64,000 nucleotides of DNA from Bradyrhizobium sp. Ghvi (GTDB lineage Bacteria > Pseudomonadota > Alphaproteobacteria > Rhizobiales > Xanthobacteraceae), in NCBI RefSeq assembly GCF_900115265.1, contig NZ_FOVU01000001.1, forward strand, positions 345,001 through 409,000. Reading direction: 5' to 3'. The notes beneath the pieces are model-generated. The model saw nothing but the letters and a program-made list of their open reading frames with translations. It was not told where the DNA came from and searched no databases. Positions within the stretch are counted from its first letter, which is position 1. Each line of letters opens with the position of its first letter. The translations under genes and the position numbers were made by a program. Shown one piece after another: positions 1-12,133 of the stretch.

Positions 1-540
1 GTACTGGTTCGCTATCGGTCGCTGAGGAGTACTTAGGCTTGGAGGGTGGTCCCCCCGTGTTCAGACAGGATTGCACGTGTCCCGCCTTACTCGTGGATAC
101 ATCATCGCATTACTCGTACGGGGCTATCACCCTCTGAGGCCCGGCTTTCCTGACCGGTTCCGATTGTCTTTGATGTATCACTGGCCTGGTCCGCGTTCGC
201 TCGCCACTACTAACGGAGTCTCTGTTGATGTCCTTTCCTCCAGGTACTTAGATGTTTCAGTTCCCTGGGTTTGCTTGAAACCTCCTATGTATTCAGAAGT
301 CTCATACCTTCTCTTGATAACCGGAAATCCAAAACCTCAGCGGTCATGGTCCCGATCATTTCTGGTCGAACACCAAGACACAAGGTCTTGGAGTTCCGGC
401 TATCGAAGGTGGGTTTCCCCATTCGGAAATCCGCGGATCAAAGCTTCTTCGCAGCTCCCCACGGCTTATCGCAGCGTAGCACGTCCTTCATCGCCTCTCA
501 GCGCCAAGGCATCCACCGAACACCCTTAAGGCACTTGATT
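1..540 (-). rRNA. rrl: 23S ribosomal RNA, 5' part (runs off window start)
   Basis: On the minus strand the sequence reads as the start of a bacterial 23S rRNA. The conserved segment around GGTGGATGCCTTGGC lies near 500-525, followed by the usual domain I sequence down to position 1. The mature 5' end is estimated at about 540 by analogy with the E. coli 5' end and could be off by a few bases. The rest of the gene and the 5S rRNA lie outside the window. Helix 9 is replaced by a long extra hairpin (307-409), as is usual in rhizobia. Open frames read through this segment are not genes. Confidence 0.96.
307..409 (-). other. Intervening sequence in helix 9 of 23S rRNA
   Basis: Positions 307-332 and 388-409 are largely complementary (CCTT...GATAACCGGAAATCCAA against TTGGAGTTCCGGCTATCGAAGG). 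They form a long stem in the place where E. coli 23S has a short helix 9. In rhizobia such extended helices are cut by RNase III, leaving a separate 5.8S-like 5' fragment of about 130 nt. The stem is visible in the sequence. Cleavage is inferred from the family. Confidence 0.8.
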
Positions 541-926
541 GCTCTCATTATCAATGTCCACACACTCGGCAGAATGTTGTCTGTAGAACTGCCTTGCGGC
601 ACGCGCCCTCGATGAACGCTATCTACAGCCGGACATTGACTAGAAAGACCAGCTTGCTTCGTAAGATCGTTCCGATAGCGAGGCGGTCAAGCTTCGCTAA
701 AAGGATCATTTTACAACTCGAGAGCTAACCTTGCGGTCAGCGTCGAGCGCCGAAAATGATCCGGAGATAATGAAGGATTCGCGCAGCAATCTGCTACACG
801 ACCCAACTCGGATCGATCTCCTCTTTACGATGTCAGAAAACACGCAATCTGCTGTCTATCCAGACTAGCAGGATGCGAAGTGATGTTTCGCGGACGACGG
901 TGCACGATCTCGGCGATCAAACCATC
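541..926 (-). other. 16S-23S spacer between tRNA-Ala and 23S
   Basis: This is transcribed spacer with no convincing coding sequence. It holds a perfect 10-bp inverted repeat, GGATCATTTT at 703-712 and AAAATGATCC at 753-762, separated by 40 nt. That repeat could form part of a processing stem or simply fold locally. No further tRNA is seen here. Confidence 0.75.
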
Positions 927-1002
927 TGGTGGAGCCAGACGGGATCGAACCGACGACCTCATGCTTGCAAAGCACGCGCTCTCCCAGCTGAGCTATGGCC
1001 CC
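927..1002 (-). tRNA. tRNA-Ala (anticodon TGC)
   Basis: Read on the minus strand this 76-nt segment folds as a standard cloverleaf. It has a GGGGCCA acceptor 5' strand, a D-arm with AGCTCAGCTGGGAGAGC, an anticodon loop TTTGCAA (anticodon TGC), a T-arm with GGTTCGATCC and an encoded CCA 3' end. The 16S-Ile-Ala-23S order is the usual one for a bacterial rRNA spacer. Confidence 0.97.
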
Positions 1003-1035
1003 GTAACCAGAAGACGAATGCTCACTCGATGAAAG

Positions 1036-1112
1036 TGGTGGGCCTGGGAAGACTTGAACTTCCGACCTCACGCTTATCAAGCGCGCGCTCTAACCAACTG
1101 AGCTACAAGCCC
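1036..1112 (-). tRNA. tRNA-Ile (anticodon GAT)
   Basis: Minus-strand cloverleaf of 77 nt. The acceptor starts GGGCTTG, the D-arm reads AGCTCAGTTGGTTAGAGC, the anticodon loop is TTGATAA (GAT), the T-arm contains AGTTCAAGTCT, and CCA is encoded. It lies between 16S and tRNA-Ala in the rRNA spacer. Confidence 0.97.
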
Positions 1113-1290
1113 CTAACGCTTATCCCGTTAAGGACCCTGGATCCTGCCGTTGCAGGCCCAGCGCGTGTTCGTCCGCGAAGAAAGAGAAACGTAGACGGCG
1201 AAATCCCGCCAATGGAGCTCAACGATCTGGCGATCTGTTGGCCCCTGATGTTTCTAAAACAGCTCGATAGAAGCAAGCTTCTGAAGAGCC

Positions 1291-2786
<1,496 letters not shown>

Positions 2787-3010
2787 ACTTGAACTTTGAA
2801 CCGGCTGATCACAACGTTTGACGAGGTCCCACCATTATCGACCGAAGTCGATGTGCTGCCTGCGATTCACATCGCTGGCAACGATGGTGTTTCCTTTGAA
2901 ACGTGTACCGCCGAAGTCTTTCGTCCGGTCTCGATCAGAAAAGCCGAAGCTTTTCAGAAGCGAGACCCGCAAGGACTCCGCCGTCCACGTTTCTCTTTCT
3001 TCATCTTCAC

Positions 3011-3022
3011 TTGTCAAACAGC
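3011..3022 (-). promoter_or_regulatory. boxA-like antitermination site in rRNA leader
   Basis: The minus strand reads GCTGTTTGACAA, close to the bacterial boxA consensus TGCTCTTTGACA. It lies between the rRNA promoter and 16S, where Nus-factor antitermination sites are expected. Confidence 0.55.
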
Positions 3023-3198
3023 CCGGGACCGTGGAGGCCCCAACCTTCCGGAGTGGAAGGGTTCCGACACTCTTACCGACGTCGAATGACTCCAACCGAT
3101 TGCGTCGGCTGTTGTGTCACTCAACAAGTTGAGGAGCATCAGTGGCGCGTTCGCTCGCCTTGGTCAGTGACCCGGCGGCGCCGCGCTCAGTGGTTGGG

Positions 3199-3227
3199 GT
3201 TATAGGCCGCACCTTCCGGGCTGTCAA
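3199..3227 (-). promoter_or_regulatory. rRNA operon promoter (-35 TTGACA, -10 TATAAC)
   Basis: On the minus strand TTGACA (3222-3227) is separated by exactly 17 bp from TATAAC (3199-3204). This is a near-consensus sigma-70-type promoter about 410 bp upstream of the 16S 5' end. The start site would be near 3192. No other promoter candidate in the leader is as good. Confidence 0.75.
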
Positions 3228-3781
3228 CGCCAATCGTCAACAAATCGTCGCACAGTGGATCTGCGGGAAAAATCAAGTGATTCCAATCGATTAGATCGCC
3301 CCAGAGCGAGCCAAGCGATGACGCCCTGCAAAAAATCTGAAAAAAAGTTTGCCGCCCCGAGGGCTCGGGAGGGGCTCCTGAAGGGGTCTGGAAGCGACCT
3401 CAGGCGCCCTCACCCCGAGACACCGAGCCTGGCCGCTCAGGAAACTTTTTCAATATTGGGCGCCGTACTAGAGCCACAATCCCGCGGCGTTCTGATAAGA
3501 GACAAGCTTGAATCGCGGGGATCGCCAGTGGGGGCTACCGGCGATTTTCATGGGGTTCAGAGAAGGCGATCTGACAATGACGCGGCCTTCTTCGGACATT
3601 CGCAAGACATCGAGAGACCTTCACCTGTCTAGTTGTTCGTAATTTCGGCCGGGCCTCATTCGGGGGCTTCTGAGCGCGAGCAGCTGGGCGACATGGCCTT
3701 TCCTGCGATGCCCCTTCAAGAGGGCGACCAGGAAGGGACGCCAAGCGGGGACTTTCGGGTTCGTTGATCGGGGGACTTGGG
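3228..3781. other. Intergenic region between rRNA promoter and M23 peptidase gene
   Basis: About 550 bp separate two divergent units. I see no protein gene with a ribosome-binding site or natural composition, and no RNA gene. It should hold the upstream elements of the rRNA promoter and the promoter of the peptidase gene, but I cannot place the latter. Confidence 0.6.
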
Positions 3782-5845
3782 TTGAACCAGAGGACGTCAC
3801 GCGGCGCTTACGGGCGTGAGACCGGGATCATCGATCTCGGCCACGAGCCGCCGCTGTCCGTCGATGGTTCCGAGGCCGCCGTGATCGATCGCCGTCGCGT
3901 CTCGGTGCAATGGTTCAGCGGCACAATTCTGACCGGACTCTGCGGCGCAGCCCTGATCGGCGGCGCCGTTTTCGCATCGCTCGACGGTGAAATGACCTTC
4001 GCCAAGGTGCCGGAGCGCGTGGAAGGCGCGCTGCGCGGTGCCTTCGGCGCCGCCGATCGCACCGCCACGCTGCACAAGAGCGATCGCCTGCCGCCTCCGA
4101 ACGACTCCACGGCCTCACGCAGCATCGTACGCGTCTCGACGGTGGCGCGCGTCGGCAACCGCGACGTGATGCGCGTGCGTCCTTTCATCCGGATCGCCGG
4201 CAATCTGTCGATGACGACGAGCGATCTTTCGGCGAAGATTCCACCATTCAATGCGCAGCGTCTGCTCACCGACGTCGGCTCCGATCCGAAGACCGCCGCC
4301 GACGATCCGAACAATCCTGAAGCCGTCGAGCCCGACGCCGAGGTCTCCTTCGTCACCAAGGATCTCTCGCCGGTGCTGCCGAAAGCCAAGATTTCCGCGG
4401 TGGTGGCGCTCGACGACATCCTGATGCGGGTGCGCGATGCCGCCAATTGGCGTGGCAATGGCGGGGTGCGCTACGCCTCACTGTCCAACGCAACCGCCGA
4501 CGTCTCCGGCGCAGCCGGCGCCTCCGACATGAAGATGGCCTATGCCACCGAAGTGTCACCGTCCGATCCCTATGCCGGCTTCGAAACCCGCGTGGTGCCG
4601 GAAAACGTCACGCTGCTGCCGAAGACCAAGGAGCAGATCACCGGCGGCAATCCCACCGGCGAGCGCGTGCACCTGGTCAAGAAGGGCGACAGCGTCGGCT
4701 CGGTGCTGCGCGATCTCGGCGCCACGACCGAGGAGATCAAGGCGATCACCGCGACGCTCGGTCCCCGCGGCCGCGACGGCGGCCTGAAGGAAGGCGAAAA
4801 GCTCCGCATCCTGATGGCGCCCGCCAGTCCCGGTGCACGGCTGCAGCCCTATCGCGTCGTGGTTGCAAACGACACCGTGGTCGAGGCGATCGCGGCCTTG
4901 TCCGATCTCGGCAAATACGTCGCGGTCGACGTCTCCAGCATGAACACCGTCGCCGACGCCACGACCAGCACCAGCAGCGAGGACGATGACGACGACGACG
5001 GCAGCGGCGTGCGGCTCTACCAGAGCATCTACGAGACCGCGATGCGCAACAAAGTGCCGATGCCCGTCATCGACGACATGATCAAGATCTACTCCTACGA
5101 CGTCGATTTCCAGCGCAAGGTGCAGCCGGGCGACTCGTTCGACGTGTTCTATGCCGGCGAAGAAGACGGCACGACCTCGAGCGAGAAGAACGACGTGCTG
5201 TTCGCCTCCCTCACTGTCGGCGGCGAGACCAAGAAATATTACCGCTACCAGAGCCCTGACGACGGCGTCGTCGACTACTACGACGAGACCGGCAAGAGCG
5301 CGAAGAAGTTCCTGGTCAGGAAGCCCGTCAACACCGCCATCATGCGCTCCGGCTTCGGCGGCCGTCGCCATCCGATCCTCGGTTTCGTGAGGATGCACAC
5401 CGGCGTCGACTGGGCCACCGCCTACGGCACGCCGATCTTCGCCGCCGGCAATGGCGTGATCGAGCGAGCCCAGCTCGAGGGCGGCTACGGCAAATATGTC
5501 CGCATCAAGCACAACAACGGCTACGAGACGGGCTATGGCCATCTCTCCGCCTTTGCCAAGGGCATGGAGCCGGGCAAGAAGGTGCGGCAGGGCCAGGTGA
5601 TCGGCTTCGTCGGCTCGACCGGCGCGTCGACCGGCCCTCACGTCCATTACGAAATCCTCGTCAACGGCCGCTTCGTCGATCCGCTGCGTGTGAAGCTGCC
5701 GCGTGGCCGCTCGCTGGAAGGCCCGATGCTTGCCGGCTTCGAGAAAGAGCGCGACCGTCTCGACGGCATGATGAGCGGCCGCGGCGGCGCCATCGCGCGC
5801 CTGTCGGACGCGACGGGCGGGCCGCTCCAGGTCACCAACCGGTAA
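3782..5845 (+). CDS. M23-family (LytM-type) murein endopeptidase, membrane-anchored
   Basis: Predicted zinc endopeptidase of the cell wall, 687 aa. A single N-terminal transmembrane segment (about residues 45-65, FSGTILTGLCGAALIGGAVFA) would anchor it in the inner membrane facing the periplasm. A LysM/OapA-like stretch (VHLVKKGDSVGSVLRDLGA) lies near residue 300. An acidic run of seven Asp within SSEDDDDDDDGSG lies near residue 400. The C-terminal M23 domain carries the zinc ligands H530 (RHP), D543 (HTGVD) and H622 (HVH). I prefer the TTG at 3782 (LNQRTSRG) because GGGGA sits about 6 nt upstream; another TTG at 3764 is possible. M23 proteins cut peptidoglycan cross-links or activate amidases. 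The substrate here is inferred only from the family. Confidence 0.9.
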   Translation: MNQRTSRGAYGRETGIIDLGHEPPLSVDGSEAAVIDRRRVSVQWFSGTILTGLCGAALIGGAVFASLDGEMTFAKVPERVEGALRGAFGAADRTATLHKSDRLPPPNDSTASRSIVRVSTVARVGNRDVMRVRPFIRIAGNLSMTTSDLSAKIPPFNAQRLLTDVGSDPKTAADDPNNPEAVEPDAEVSFVTKDLSPVLPKAKISAVVALDDILMRVRDAANWRGNGGVRYASLSNATADVSGAAGASDMKMAYATEVSPSDPYAGFETRVVPENVTLLPKTKEQITGGNPTGERVHLVKKGDSVGSVLRDLGATTEEIKAITATLGPRGRDGGLKEGEKLRILMAPASPGARLQPYRVVVANDTVVEAIAALSDLGKYVAVDVSSMNTVADATTSTSSEDDDDDDGSGVRLYQSIYETAMRNKVPMPVIDDMIKIYSYDVDFQRKVQPGDSFDVFYAGEEDGTTSSEKNDVLFASLTVGGETKKYYRYQSPDDGVVDYYDETGKSAKKFLVRKPVNTAIMRSGFGGRRHPILGFVRMHTGVDWATAYGTPIFAAGNGVIERAQLEGGYGKYVRIKHNNGYETGYGHLSAFAKGMEPGKKVRQGQVIGFVGSTGASTGPHVHYEILVNGRFVDPLRVKLPRGRSLEGPMLAGFEKERDRLDGMMSGRGGAIARLSDATGGPLQVTNR

Positions 5846-5950
5846 TTGCAAGCGGGAAGTAGCCTCGCACACGACATGCCCGTGCGCGGAACCGAGTCAG
5901 GGATTCCCGGTTAGAGGCAATCGGGAAGCCCATCAGCAGGAGGATCGCCC

Positions 5951-6217
5951 ATGACGCGCCTCTCACGCGACGATGTCGTCAAGGCCGTGGACCGGGCCGA
6001 TGAGGTCACCATCGCCCAGATCATCGGAACCGGCGCAACCGTCGAGGAACTTGCCGAAGCCCAAGCCTGGCTCGCCAATGACGAGCCGATGATGAACGAT
6101 TTGCGGCCGCTGGCGCAGGGCCGGGTGCGGGAGCTGGTGGATATTTTGTCGGAGCTGGAGGAGGAAGACGAGGAAGACGGCCCCGCTGGACATGGCTCGG
6201 CGGCGGCAATCAGCTAG
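5951..6217 (+). CDS. Conserved hypothetical protein, acidic C-terminus
   Basis: An 88-aa protein with a strong AGGAGG ribosome-binding site at 5938-5943, 7 nt before the ATG. It appears soluble and helical. The second half is acidic (LSELEEEDEEDG) and the C-terminus is short and flexible. No signal peptide, membrane segment or catalytic motif is visible, and I do not recognise a family. It lies 105 bp after the M23 gene on the same strand and faces clpB across a terminator. Confidence 0.75.
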   Translation: MTRLSRDDVVKAVDRADEVTIAQIIGTGATVEELAEAQAWLANDEPMMNDLRPLAQGRVRELVDILSELEEEDEEDGPAGHGSAAAIS

Positions 6218-6231
6218 TAGGCTAACTCCAC

Positions 6232-6263
6232 AAAAAAGCCCCGGAGAGAACGACCTCTCCGGG
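6232..6263 (-). terminator. Rho-independent terminator of clpB
   Basis: On the minus strand a 9-bp stem CCCGGAGAG / CTCTCCGGG (6240-6248 with 6255-6263, 6-nt loop) is followed by a run of six T (6232-6237, read on the minus strand). It starts about 30 bp after the clpB stop codon. Confidence 0.85.
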
Positions 6264-6292
6264 ACGAATTTGTGTGGGCTACGCGCCGCCGA

Positions 6293-8932
<2,640 letters not shown>

Positions 8933-9074
8933 AGCTTTTCTTTCCCTCGGCCTGCCCATGGGGCCCTCCAAGGCACCCCAAACGGCATCTTCATTGGGTT
9001 TCCGCTCGTCGCGTTGACATTCCTCAACGCAACAGACGGTCGTTATCAGCCGGCGCTGGTGCCGGCCTGACCCA

Positions 9075-9104
9075 GATGTGGGAAGCGCCCCCTTGGATCG
9101 GAAG
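9075..9104 (-). promoter_or_regulatory. Weak candidate heat-shock (RpoH) promoter for clpB
   Basis: The minus strand has CTTCCG (9099-9104), a 16-bp gap, then CCCACATC (9075-9082), loosely like the RpoH pattern CTTG...CCCATNT. It is placed about 140 bp upstream of the clpB start. The -35 match is poor. A perfect GCCGGC/GCCGGC hairpin (around 9050-9067) lies in the predicted leader. Confidence 0.3.
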
Positions 9105-9175
9105 AGGCCCGTTCACAATTTCGTGCGCTGATCGGCCCGCTTGGCGGGTGCGGGTCGAATCCCCTAAGTAGCGGC

Positions 9176-9964
9176 ATGACAATCAGCCAGACCGCCGAGA
9201 TCACCGCCCTTTACCGCTACCCGATCAAGGGCCTGACGCCGGAATCCCTACCCTGCGTCCCCTTGCGGCCAGGCCAGACCCTGCCCGCCGACCGTCGCTA
9301 CGCCATCGAGAACGGCCCGAGCGGGTTTGACCCCGAGGCCCCCGAGTGGAAGCCGAAGATCCAATTTCTGATGCTGGCCCGCAATGAGCGACTGGCGTCC
9401 CTCGACAGCCGGTTCGAGGACGCGACCAATCGCCTGACCATCCGCAAGGACGGCCAGATCGTTGCCAGCGGCGATCTCGAAACCGCGGCTGGGCGCGCCG
9501 CCATCGAGACCTATTTCAACGAGAACTTTCAGCCTGAGTTGAAAGGCCCGCCGAAGGTCCTCTCCGGTCGCGGCCACAGCTTTTCCGACGTTGCCCGCAA
9601 GGTCGTGTCGATCATCAATCTCGACAGCGTCCACGCCATCGAGACCATGCTCGGCGGCGTTGCCGTCAATCCCTTGCGCTTCCGCGCCAATCTGTACGTG
9701 AAAGGCTGGCCGGCCTGGTCCGAGCTCGATCTGGTCGACCAGACGCTCGCAATCGGGCAGGCCCGGCTGAAAGTGGTGAAGCGCATCAAGCGCTGCCCGG
9801 CTACCAATGTCGATCCCGACACCGCCGTGCGCGATCTCGACATTCCGCCGACGCTCTCGCGCCATCTCGGTCACATGGATTGCGGCATCTATGCCGAGGT
9901 TGTTGAAGGCGGCGAGATCGGCGTGGGAGACGCGGTTGCGCTGGAGCAGCCGAGCTTGGTGTGA
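9176..9964 (+). CDS. MOSC domain protein, mARC/YcbX-like
   Basis: A 262-aa protein with an N-terminal MOSC beta-barrel domain (TALYRYPIKGL near residue 10) and a C-terminal MOSC domain. The segment KRCPATNVDPDTA places Cys207 where MOSC/mARC proteins carry the cysteine that ligates the molybdenum cofactor. Family members act as molybdenum oxidoreductases that reduce N-hydroxylated bases, or as cofactor sulfur carriers. The actual substrate is unknown. The protein looks cytoplasmic with no signal peptide. It is monocistronic, divergent from clpB (243 bp between start codons), and followed by a palindromic repeat. No strong ribosome-binding site is visible before the ATG. Confidence 0.88.
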   Translation: MTISQTAEITALYRYPIKGLTPESLPCVPLRPGQTLPADRRYAIENGPSGFDPEAPEWKPKIQFLMLARNERLASLDSRFEDATNRLTIRKDGQIVASGDLETAAGRAAIETYFNENFQPELKGPPKVLSGRGHSFSDVARKVVSIINLDSVHAIETMLGGVAVNPLRFRANLYVKGWPAWSELDLVDQTLAIGQARLKVVKRIKRCPATNVDPDTAVRDLDIPPTLSRHLGHMDCGIYAEVVEGGEIGVGDAVALEQPSLV

Positions 9965-9968
9965 CCTT

Positions 9969-10109
9969 CGTAGGGTGGTTAGCCCCGCGGATTGCGCGAA
10001 GCGCAAACCGCTCGGCGTAACCCACCACTTGTGCTGACGCGGAAAAAAGAAGCGGTGGGTTACGCCAGCGGATCGCGCTTCGCGCGACCGCCAGCTAACC
10101 CAACCTACG
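9969..10109. repeat. Extragenic palindromic repeat (GTAGGGTGG...GCGTAACCCACC type)
   Basis: The element is bounded by imperfect inverted ends (CGTAGGGTGGTTAGC and GCTAACCCAACCTACG). It contains a perfect 12-bp internal inverted repeat, GCGTAACCCACC at 10015-10026 and GGTGGGTTACGC at 10054-10065. It sits between convergent genes and could work as a bidirectional terminator. Sequences of this type recur in Bradyrhizobium genomes. Confidence 0.75.
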
Positions 10110-10118
10110 GCAGCATCG

Positions 10119-10760
10119 TCAATTCGGCATCACATACGCATAGATGCGGCCGCGCGAGATCGGCGCTTCGCGGACGCGATTGCCGTTGTTGCCGGAGATC
10201 ATGATCGGATTGCCGTGCGCGTCGATGCCGGTGATGATGCCGACATGACCGCCGCGGCGGCCGCGCGACATCACCGCGATCGCGCCGACCTGCGGACCGG
10301 AAACTCGCGTGCCGTAGTGCGCGAACGAACTCGCCATGTCTGAACCCGTGCCCTGATGGCCGGTTTTCTGAAGCACCATGTTCATGAAACGCGCACACCA
10401 CAGGCTGCCGCGCCCCGTGGGATTGCCGCCGAGATAGCGCCGCGCCTCGGAGACGAGACCCGATCCGCCGTCGAAGCCGCCGCTCATGCTCGCGGACGTA
10501 TTCGCATTCGGATCATAGCTGGCCTGCGTATCGGCGAAACCACCTGCCTGCAACGCCGCCGCGCTGCGCTCGAAGCGCGAGCTGCGGACGGAGTGGCGAT
10601 AATGATGATGTCTGACGTGATGCACGTAAGCGTGCCGCTCTGCGCTATGACGATGATGCGGCCGCGCTGAGGCCGGAGAAACGAATGCGGCAAAAGCCGC
10701 GACGAAGATCGCCAGCGCGACAATACAACGCGACAGGCGAGACGCAAACAACTCAACCAT
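10119..10760 (-). CDS. Secreted TIGR02594/CHAP-like protein, possible peptidoglycan amidase
   Basis: A 213-aa protein with a clear signal peptide (hydrophobic core 12-28, cleavage likely after SPASA near 32). A strikingly His-rich stretch follows (about 35-57, HHRHSAERHAYVHHVRHHHYRH). The C-terminal half resembles the TIGR02594 family, in the NlpC/P60-CHAP fold class. It has C122 in LWCARF, H172 in GGHVGII and N191 in SGNNGN, a plausible Cys-His-Asn triad. It is therefore predicted to be exported and to hydrolyse cell-wall peptides. Upstream of the ATG the minus strand has AGGATGAAGA as ribosome-binding site. The His-rich part might bind metal, which is inference. Confidence 0.85.
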   Translation of the reverse strand: MVELFASRLSRCIVALAIFVAAFAAFVSPASARPHHRHSAERHAYVHHVRHHHYRHSVRSSRFERSAAALQAGGFADTQASYDPNANTSASMSGGFDGGSGLVSEARRYLGGNPTGRGSLWCARFMNMVLQKTGHQGTGSDMASSFAHYGTRVSGPQVGAIAVMSRGRRGGHVGIITGIDAHGNPIMISGNNGNRVREAPISRGRIYAYVMPN

Positions 10761-10975
10761 TCTTCATCCTACGTTGACACCCCACTTTCCCGTCGGCCCG
10801 TGCGGTGGCCGACATCCGACGGGCCGTAAAGCTTCCGGATGTGGCGAGAAAAAGACGCGGCGCCGGCGAATAGCTGCGATGATTTTGCGTCGGTACTGGC
10901 GTGAAGCTGCCTCATTGCGGACATCAGCATTAACTGCGATCCTCAAATCACGGCTTGAAGAGAGGGAAACGGTTA

Positions 10976-11839
10976 ATGCCCCACGCCACGACAAGGGACG
11001 ACGTCCGCATCTATTTCGAAGAAGCGGGTCAGGGAACGCCGATACTTTTTCTGCACGAGTTCGCGGCTGACTACACCAATTGGGAGCCGCAAATGCGCTA
11101 CTTCTCGCGCGGTCACCGTTGCATCACCTATTCCGCGCGCGGCTACACGCCGTCTGATGTGCCCGAGGGCGAGTTCTACAGCTACACGCATTTCTACACC
11201 GATGCGCTCGCGGTGCTCGATCATCTCGGAATCGAGCGCGCGCATCTCGTCGGCCTGTCGATGGGCGCCTACTCATCGCTCCAGATCGGATTGAACGCGC
11301 CGCAACGCGCACTGTCGATGACGCTGGCCGGCGTCGGCTCCGGCTCGGAGCTCGAGACTTTGGAGGCTTGGCGCAAGCAGTGCCGTGCCAATGCCGAGCA
11401 GTTCGAGACGCTTGGCTCGACCGAGGTCGCCAAGGTCACGCGCGAGGCGCCGAGCCGGATTTCCTTCCTGGTGAAGGACCCGAGAGGTCACGCCGATTTC
11501 TATGCTGCGCTGGCGCGGCACGATGCCAAGGGTTCGGCCAATACGATGCGGGGATTCCAGGGCGGCAGGCCGTCGATCTACACGATGACCGATGCAATCT
11601 CGAAGACGGCGACGCCGGCGCTGATCATCTGCGGCGACGAGGATGATCCGTGCGTCGGCCCGAGCCTGTTTCTGAAGAAGCATCTGCCGGCCGCGGGCCT
11701 CGCGATGTTTCCGAAATCGGGCCACGTGCTCAATCTCGAAGAGCCCGCGCTGTTCAACGAGAGCGTGGAGCGGTTCGTGACGCTGGTGGAAGCAGGCCGC
11801 TGGCCGGTGCGCGATCCGCGGTCGATGGTGGCGCATTAG
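10976..11839 (+). CDS. Alpha/beta hydrolase
   Basis: A 287-aa enzyme of the alpha/beta hydrolase fold. The nucleophile is S95 in GLSMG, the acid probably lies in ICGDEDDP near residue 222, and the His in SGHVLNLEEP near 248. The oxyanion-hole segment is LFLHEFA near 25. It has no signal peptide and is likely cytoplasmic. The overall pattern resembles 3-oxoadipate enol-lactonase or haloperoxidase-type hydrolases, but the substrate cannot be read from sequence. I chose the ATG at 10976 because GAGAGGGAA lies 8-10 nt upstream. A TTG at 10955 would overlap that site. It stands alone, divergent from the TIGR02594-type gene. Confidence 0.9.
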   Translation: MPHATTRDDVRIYFEEAGQGTPILFLHEFAADYTNWEPQMRYFSRGHRCITYSARGYTPSDVPEGEFYSYTHFYTDALAVLDHLGIERAHLVGLSMGAYSSLQIGLNAPQRALSMTLAGVGSGSELETLEAWRKQCRANAEQFETLGSTEVAKVTREAPSRISFLVKDPRGHADFYAALARHDAKGSANTMRGFQGGRPSIYTMTDAISKTATPALIICGDEDDPCVGPSLFLKKHLPAAGLAMFPKSGHVLNLEEPALFNESVERFVTLVEAGRWPVRDPRSMVAH

Positions 11840-11922
11840 GACGCCACCAAGCATGCCGTTGCGTCACCTGACGGCGCGAGCGCAATCCGAAATCCTTTCA
11901 GCTGAATCCGACCATCCCACAC

Positions 11923-12081
11923 CGTCACCCTGAGGTGCCCGCTTCTTCAGCGGGCCTCGAAGGGCGACGGCCCAACTCTCACCCGGAGGACACGGCAGCA
12001 CGACGAAGCACCCGGGCCGTTCATCCTTCGAGGCTCCTCAAGCGGCGCTTTGCGCCGCTTGCCTCGCGCCTCAGGATGACG
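11923..12081. repeat. Extragenic palindromic repeat (CGTCACCCTGAGG...CCTCAGGATGACG)
   Basis: Ends form an inverted repeat, CGTCACCCTGAGG at 11923-11935 and CCTCAGGATGACG at 12069-12081. The interior holds shorter palindromes such as AAGCGGCGCTTTGCGCCGCTT and copies of CCTCGAAGG. The same family is seen at 26533-26690. It lies between convergent genes and may serve as transcription end for both. Confidence 0.8.
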
Positions 12082-12133
12082 GGTCCGATGACTGCGCTCG
12101 CAATGACGGTGGATGGAGCTGACCTCTACGGGG

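Noticed and set aside
2796..3205. Overlapping open frames in the rRNA leader
   Set aside because: The region lies between the rRNA promoter and 16S, and the translations are low quality and not protein-like.
4556..5872. A 438-codon open frame antisense to the M23 peptidase
   Set aside because: It is a shadow of a real gene caused by GC-rich codon use; the sense strand has clear zinc-site motifs.
9048..9071. ROSE-type RNA thermometer before clpB
   Set aside because: There is a GC-rich hairpin, but the typical ROSE 3' element pairing with the ribosome-binding site is not seen.
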